Source of the DNA: Scedosporium boydii
Lineage: Eukaryota; Ascomycota; Sordariomycetes; Microascales; Microascaceae
Length of the DNA stretch: 64,000 bases
Direction: 5' to 3'
NCBI GenBank assembly: GCA_002221725.1
Contig: NJFT01000159.1
Location: 31,364-95,363, forward strand
Shown: positions 58,489-64,000 of the stretch, piece after piece
Position numbering within the stretch: the first letter of the stretch is position 1
Layout of the letters: the number at the start of each line of letters is the position of its first letter
Program-made: the position numbers and the translations under genes
The notes under the pieces: generated by a model
What the model was told of the DNA's origin: nothing
The model's input: only the letters and a program-made list of their open reading frames with translations
The model's database searches: none

Positions 58489-59649
58489 TTTGTTCCCAGG
58501 GTGCTTCCTCTCAGCTTGGACGGATGGATGGATGGAATGTGAATGGTGGGGGGTTTTGGAGATGAAAAAAAAAGAGGGTGGAACGCGAGATTGATCTCGG
58601 TTTTGCTGTTGTGAGGGGGACCAGCTGCCTAACTTCTAGCCAGTTTGTTGTTGTTTGCCCTGCTTGGGTAGAGCTGGAGCTGCGATTGCAGCTTGGTCGC
58701 ACAAGCTGAGGGGCACCTTCCGCAGCGTCCCGTCTACCCCTCCAATCTGAACCAAGAAGCTGCCGCCATGGGCAAAATATTCTTTTAGTACAATGCCCCG
58801 ATATATAAGTAGAATAGAATTTATGCAATTGTTTTTGGCAAGATCTTTGAGCCACAGCATCACTCTTTCAGAAAGGAATCAACTTGGTTAGTAGCAGAAG
58901 GAAGGTGAAACAGCCAAAAAGCTTCTGAAAAACCTGGCAGACATCGGATCGGCTGAGGGAAGGAAGCAATGTGTGGGTACACAGAACAGAGGTTCCCATC
59001 GACTGGGAACCTGGTATTCCTCTGGACAACTACCCTTCACCTGGCCTCCGTTGGTTCCGGAATTCAGTCCTTTCTCTGGAAGTTTCGGCCGATCACTTCA
59101 TCGTTGGGGGCAAGCGTCTGGTGGGAAATCGTACCTCTGGAAACACAATGTAACCACACATTTGCTCGAGCTACCAGAGGTTGCGGCCAAAGTAAAGGTC
59201 TGTCTGTGTTTCTGAAAGACCAGCACATTGCGGGCATGTGGCGACGTATCCTAGAGCCTAGTTACCCTGGCTGGCGGCACAAGAGACTGTGCCGTGAGGT
59301 AAACGCTCGAGGCTGTCTTGCATTTCCCCAACAGCGGAAGGCCATGATGACCGAGTTGATAGGTATAAAACATTTATTGTGCAGAGTATCGATCAAAAGA
59401 GAGTTGTATCTTCCGCCGCACCGGCTATGCTCGAGACCGGGAGACGTCAGAGAGGATGTTGGGACATCCCATTATGGACGAATTTTTCACGCGAGATGTA
59501 TCTTGGCGCCTACCAATCCCACCAAAACCTCTTCTCTAGCATAACAGTTTAATATCTGAGACGAATCTAGACGTTCACGATTTCCGTTGCTGGCCGCGGT
59601 CCTGAGCCGCAGCTGCTCTACCCTAAGCTGCAGTGAGCCCAGTGTGTGC
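58489..59649. other. Intergenic region bordering the AT-rich block
   Basis: 1.16 kb. A 191-codon frame (58969-59544, plus) and an overlapping 60-codon frame have no recognisable content. The start of the LRR-like gene at 58488 implies its promoter lies at the left side. Confidence 0.45.
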
Positions 59650-62430
59650 ATATACTGCACAGCCCCCGAGCCTCCTTTCTGGCCACCCCGGCTAAAGTTG
59701 CCATTTTAAAATGGACAGAATCCCTCCAAGAAAATTCTTATTATCCGGAAGCATCCAGGATCTATAATATCTTAACTTCTAAAATAATCTTAAAATTTTT
59801 ATTATCTAGATCTAGTACTTTATTAATTATCTTTTATTATTTAACTCTATTATTATTTTTATTTTTTATAATTTTTTTCTATTTAAAAAAATAGATTTAT
59901 TAATAAAATTATATTTATTTTAACTATACTTCTTACCTTCTTATCTCTCTTTCTTTACTTTATATTATTAGACTTTATTTTAATTTACTTTAATAATAAC
60001 GATAATTAATTACTTAGTTTTTTTTTATTATAAATCTTTTTAATTTAATTAATAATTATTTAAGTTCTCTTTAAATTTTTTAGTTTTAATTTATTTACTT
60101 TAAAAAAGTAATATATATTTTAATAGCTTTTAATAGAAAGTAAATAATATTATTATTTTTTATTTTAAATTAACTTATTTATTATTTAATAATAATATAT
60201 AATATACTTATTAATTAATTTATTTTTAATAATTATTATATATTATAAATTAAGATATTATATAATAATATTAAAATCTATTTATTATTAATTAGTTAAT
60301 ATAATATAATATCTTATATTATTTTATAATTAAATAATATAAAACTATTTTTATTTACTAATAAGCTAGCTTATAACTACCTATTATATTAAAACTATTT
60401 AATTTATTTTATATTTTCTTTTTTTAAGATAATTAATTTTAATAAAATTATAAGTTATATAATATTTCTAAATAAAGCCTTATTTATATTAATAATATAA
60501 ATCTTTAATTTAAAAATCTTATTATTATCTTTACTTTCTTATTAAGAGTTTACTTAAAATTAAAGGGAAGGCTAGAAGATAAAATATTAAAACTATAACT
60601 TAGGCCTCTTATATAGTACTATAAAATATTATTAATTATAATGTAATATATAATACTTCTTAGTATATCTTAGAAATTAACCTATCCAGTACTTAATTAA
60701 TTAAAATATTTATTTATTTCTTAATAAAATTAGATTAAAATATTTTAAATAAAAGAATTTTATTATTATTTATAAAATAGTAAAATAAGAGTTAACTAAA
60801 TAGTTTTAGAGAATATATAAAAAGTAAAGAAATATACTAAGCTTATATTTTTATAGACTTAAACTTAACTTCTATTAATAATAGTAAAGTAAATAAATAA
60901 AAACTATTTAAATAAGTCTTTTAAAGAAAATATAAAAATTAATAATTAAAAGTAAAAAGATTAATTAATAAATTATTAATTAACTAATTAGAAGAGTTAA
61001 TTATTTAAGTTATTATTAGATAAAAAAATATAAAATATTATTTTATAATATATTATATTAGTATATAGGGCGACTGGCGGCGGCGCCGCCACATTGCTGA
61101 TCAGTGCCGCCACCAGAAGCCCGATGTGCCACACATCCGAACCTCACTTACACATAAAAGGATGATGGCCCCCCATTTTTCATAGACTAGTTCTTAGACA
61201 AGGCAGAATGGCGTAGAAGTAGGTGAAGGACAGTATTGCGATTGGGAGCGATCAGTTGTTTCCTGTCGGCCAGAGCGTTGTTGTGGTAGACGTTCTTTAC
61301 TATTCTTTTCTCAATATTACTTCTTTTCCTATCTTTACATTTCTCTTCTCTTCTTTGGATGTGATGTCCCACGATGCAGATTCCGACTGATCATCCACTT
61401 CTCGACGTCCTACTTGACCATCAGACTATTCCGACAACCATTGGACCATTTCTTCTTTGCGGTGTGGCTCTCAGCCACTCCTGATTATTCTCTTGAGTGG
61501 GCGGCACAGTCTTGTTTGTGTTGTTGGTTATGCTGCCTGGCTCTGATAAAATATAAGCTTAGAAATTCTTCTTTATATTTTATATAAAGATTATAAGTTA
61601 TAAATAATAAAGGACTAGATAGTTATAATAAAAGAGTTATATAATTTAGAATATAGTATTAAGTAAGTTAGTTTAGTTTTTAATAAGAAGAAGCTATTAA
61701 TAAAATATATTTAAAAATCTTATAATTACTATTATAGTTTTATTTCTATTAAGATTACTTTACTATAAGGTAATATATAATATATTTTATAACTTTTAAA
61801 TTTATTTTTTAAAATAAAATATTTCTTAATAGTTTATATTACCTATAAGAATATAAGATTTTATACTTATTAATTATAAATATATTAGTAATTAATATAA
61901 CTTTTTAAGCTAAAAACTCTTTTATCTTTAACTTTTCTTCTTTTATTAATAATTTTCTTAATTTACTTAAAGAAAAAATAATAAGAGATATTAGATTTAT
62001 AATCTAAGAATATTATATAATAAATATGGAATATTATTAGTTAAAATATTAATATATAATATTTTATATTATAATTATTAGCTTAAGAATCTTCTTATTT
62101 ATATTTAAAATAGAAACTTTTATATTTTAAAAAAAATTAAATTAAAAAATAATATAAAAGAATTATATAATTATATATAGATAGTAGAGAGTAAGTACTA
62201 GTTAAGTATAATAAGTTAATAAATACTTAAAAAAGAAAATATAAGGCTAATATATTAGTAAAAGTAATTAATTAACTAGAGAAGCTTATATTAAAGCTAT
62301 TATTATTAAGTCTTAAAAAATATAAAAAGTTATTTAATATAAAATTTATTTATTTATTTTTTCTTATATAAAGCTTATAAGTAATAAAAAAAGAACTATA
62401 TAGTAAAAATTATAATTAAAAATTATAAAG

Positions 62431-62645
62431 ATATACTATATATAGCTCGAGGAAAGACTAGTGTTACTAAGAAGTATATGTTTTTCAAAAGTCAATTGAT
62501 AATTAAGACTTCAACTTGCCCCTTAGAATGACTTATCTACTATAAGAAACGCCTTTTGTCTCCGACTGCGCTCCGACCAGGCTCCGCAGCTGAGTCATCT
62601 GACGGCAAGTCCCGTACTACAGTGCGCTCTCGCTCATGCCTTATA
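62431..62645 (+). repeat. Inverted repeat, left arm (little mutated)
   Basis: About 200 bp that matches, in reverse complement, 62925-63131. This arm keeps normal GC content and so approximates the pre-mutation sequence. Confidence 0.9.
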
Positions 62646-62924
62646 GAAATATTAGTTTTTAAAAAACTACTAATAAATTATTATTCTACTAACTTTTATA
62701 TTATAATAGTTACCTTATAAAAATAAAGTATATAATTTATATTTTAGAGTTTAATATAAAAGGGAGAAAATTAAAAGATTATATATTACTAAGATAGAAA
62801 TAAAACTAAAAAAAAATATAAAAGATATAAGTAGTTTAAAATCTATTTAATTTTATTTTAGTAAAATTAATTAACTATATATAATAAATTCTAGTAAGGT
62901 AGACTAGATCTTATATTATAAGAT

Positions 62925-63131
62925 ATAAGCAAGAGCGTACTATAGCACGGGACTTACTATCAGATAACTTAGCTATAGAGCCTGGTCGGAGCATAGTTAG
63001 AGACAAAAGGCATTTCTTATAGTAGACAAGTTATTTTAAAGAGTAAGTTAAAGTCTTAATTATTAATTAACTTTTGAAAAACATATACTTCTTAATAATA
63101 CTAGTCTTTTCTTAAGCTATATATAGTATAT
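62925..63131 (-). repeat. Inverted repeat, right arm (RIP-mutated copy)
   Basis: Reverse complement of the left arm with about thirty C-to-T or G-to-A changes and only about two differences in the other direction. The arms enclose about 280 bp of AT-rich sequence; together they could be terminal inverted repeats of a small DNA element or two copies inserted head to head. Confidence 0.9.
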
Positions 63132-63721
63132 TCTTATAATTCTTCAACTTCTATAGCTATATTAAGCTTAAACTAAGATTATACTACTAAGAATTACTAG
63201 ATATACTATAGCTAGAGAAGCTACCTTTAAAAAATAAATACTATCTAAACTCTCTAAACTCTTAGATATATTAGAAACAGATAATCTAAATAAGAATAAT
63301 AATAGGTTATAGACTATATAGTAAATGCCTTCTATAAGAGGAACTAAATATATATACTTACCTATAAAAAATAAGTTAAGAGCTAAAAACTAGAAGCTCT
63401 AAAGGAAGATTAAGTAGATATAAAGTAAAAAAGATCTACTTTAGAAACTAGTTAAAAATAAGCTTAATTTAAATACAATATTATATATAACTCCTAGGGG
63501 CCTAGCTTATATTATAAAGTCTTTTATATAGAAACTTATTATTATAAAAGTTTAATATTAGAAGTTTATAATCTAGGAAAGTAATTAAATAATTAAAAAA
63601 AAAGTTAACTAGTAGACTTATATCTAATAAGCTTTATAGAAGGTTAGTAATAACCTTTACTTAAAATAAAAAACTTATATTAACTAATTAAATATAAAAA
63701 AAGTTATTTTAGAAGATTTAT

Positions 63722-64000
63722 TGTAAGATAATTGCAAGGGGTGACAATTAGCCCAATAGACCAAAAGATCCGTCAGTTCCAGCGCCACATGGCTGGAACT
63801 GCCCCTTACATTCACTTAAGAACCCTCTCAATCGCGGCGGAACCAGCCACTTCTAGGTATTCTATTACAATTCTTCCCCCTCTAAGTAGGCTCGTCCCGA
63901 GCCTCAAATAGAGCAAGCCAAGAATTTAACAGTAAATGCGAACCCCCAAGGGATGTGCCGCGCACAGCACCCCTTGTGAGCCCGACGAAGGATTATTGCA
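63722..64000 (-). mobile_element. 3' LTR and adjoining internal end of an LTR retrotransposon
   Basis: On the minus strand a 148-bp segment (63869-63722) begins TGTAATAG and ends CTTACA, i.e. TG...CA with a 5-bp inverted terminal repeat TGTAA/TTACA. Directly upstream on that strand is the purine run AGAGGGGGAAGAA, as expected for a polypurine tract next to a 3' LTR. The remaining sequence to the window edge would be the 3' internal region; no polymerase gene is visible inside the window. Composition is normal, unlike the AT-rich block to the left, so this copy is less mutated. A match to a second LTR outside the window would prove it. Confidence 0.5.

Larger units (their letters stand above)
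59650..63721. repeat. AT-rich gene-free block, RIP-type, with GC-normal islands
   Basis: From about 59,700 the sequence becomes almost pure A/T (long TA/TTA/AAT runs, stops in all frames) for most of 4 kb. It is interrupted by islands of ordinary composition at about 61,065-61,560, 62,445-62,640 and weakly 62,930-63,010. No open frame of substance exists outside the islands. The pattern matches AT-isochores produced by RIP of transposons, as found near telomeres or centromeres of many ascomycetes. The island at 61,065 opens with a GGCGGCGGCGCCGCC palindrome and is too short to identify. Confidence 0.8.

Noticed and set aside
58969..59544. 191-codon frame before the AT-rich block
   Set aside because: No recognisable domain and competing frames of similar quality; not enough to call a gene.
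59650..63721. Possible mitochondrial DNA insert because of the AT richness
   Set aside because: No mitochondrial gene or tRNA-like sequence is visible, and the inverted-repeat arms show a RIP-type mutation pattern.
1..64000. CRISPR arrays, bacterial operons, tRNA or rRNA genes
   Set aside because: None seen; the genes are intron-containing and fungal, and no tRNA or rRNA signature was noticed by eye (a covariance search would be decisive).

Overview
The window looks like a chromosome segment of a filamentous ascomycete (Pezizomycotina). The evidence is short GT-AG introns of about 50-100 bp in most genes, a fungal Zn2Cys6 regulator, fungal NACHT/STAND NLR-like proteins, a fungal rhodopsin-domain protein, SRPK-like kinases, and a very AT-rich right end carrying a repeat-induced point mutation (RIP) signature. 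No species can be named. Gene models were spliced by eye; exon boundaries are given and the spliced frames of the main models were checked to stay open.

Left part (1-11 kb): the 5' part of an O-methyltransferase running off the left edge, a 3.8-kb stretch with no credible gene, then a divergent pair made of a C2H2+Zn2Cys6 transcription factor (5708-8643, minus) and a LigB-type extradiol ring-cleavage dioxygenase (9504-10550, plus). A single-exon 1479-residue NACHT-TPR NLR-like protein follows (11234-15673).

Catabolic-like block (16-27 kb): a CocE/NonD hydrolase, a 707-residue fusion of a FAD monooxygenase with an acetoacetate-decarboxylase-like domain, a fumarylacetoacetase-family hydrolase and a small cupin. 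They form two divergent pairs around a convergent centre. Hydroxylation and decarboxylation, ring cleavage, and C-C hydrolysis of an acylpyruvate-like product would fit an aromatic degradation or tailoring route; this is inference from family membership. Beyond it lie a small one-helix membrane protein and an ALDH3-like, membrane-anchored protein whose catalytic Cys is replaced by Pro.

Decayed block (27-38 kb): an SRPK-like kinase, the first half of an Hsp104/ClpB and a NACHT-domain protein all carry clear disabling lesions, as does a second SRPK-like kinase at 36.6-38.0 kb. An intact-looking MFS transporter sits between them.

Right part (39-59 kb): thioesterase-like protein, tandem retropepsin-fold protein, DUF6594 membrane protein, an atypical kinase, an LrgB-family membrane protein, a second atypical kinase with a premature stop near its start, a rhodopsin-domain membrane protein and an LRR-like conserved protein. 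Two of these genes (DUF6594 and LrgB) need GC-AG introns.

Right end (59.7-64 kb): extremely AT-rich DNA without genes, containing an inverted repeat whose arms differ almost only by C-to-T and G-to-A changes, and ending in a short LTR preceded by a polypurine tract on the minus strand.
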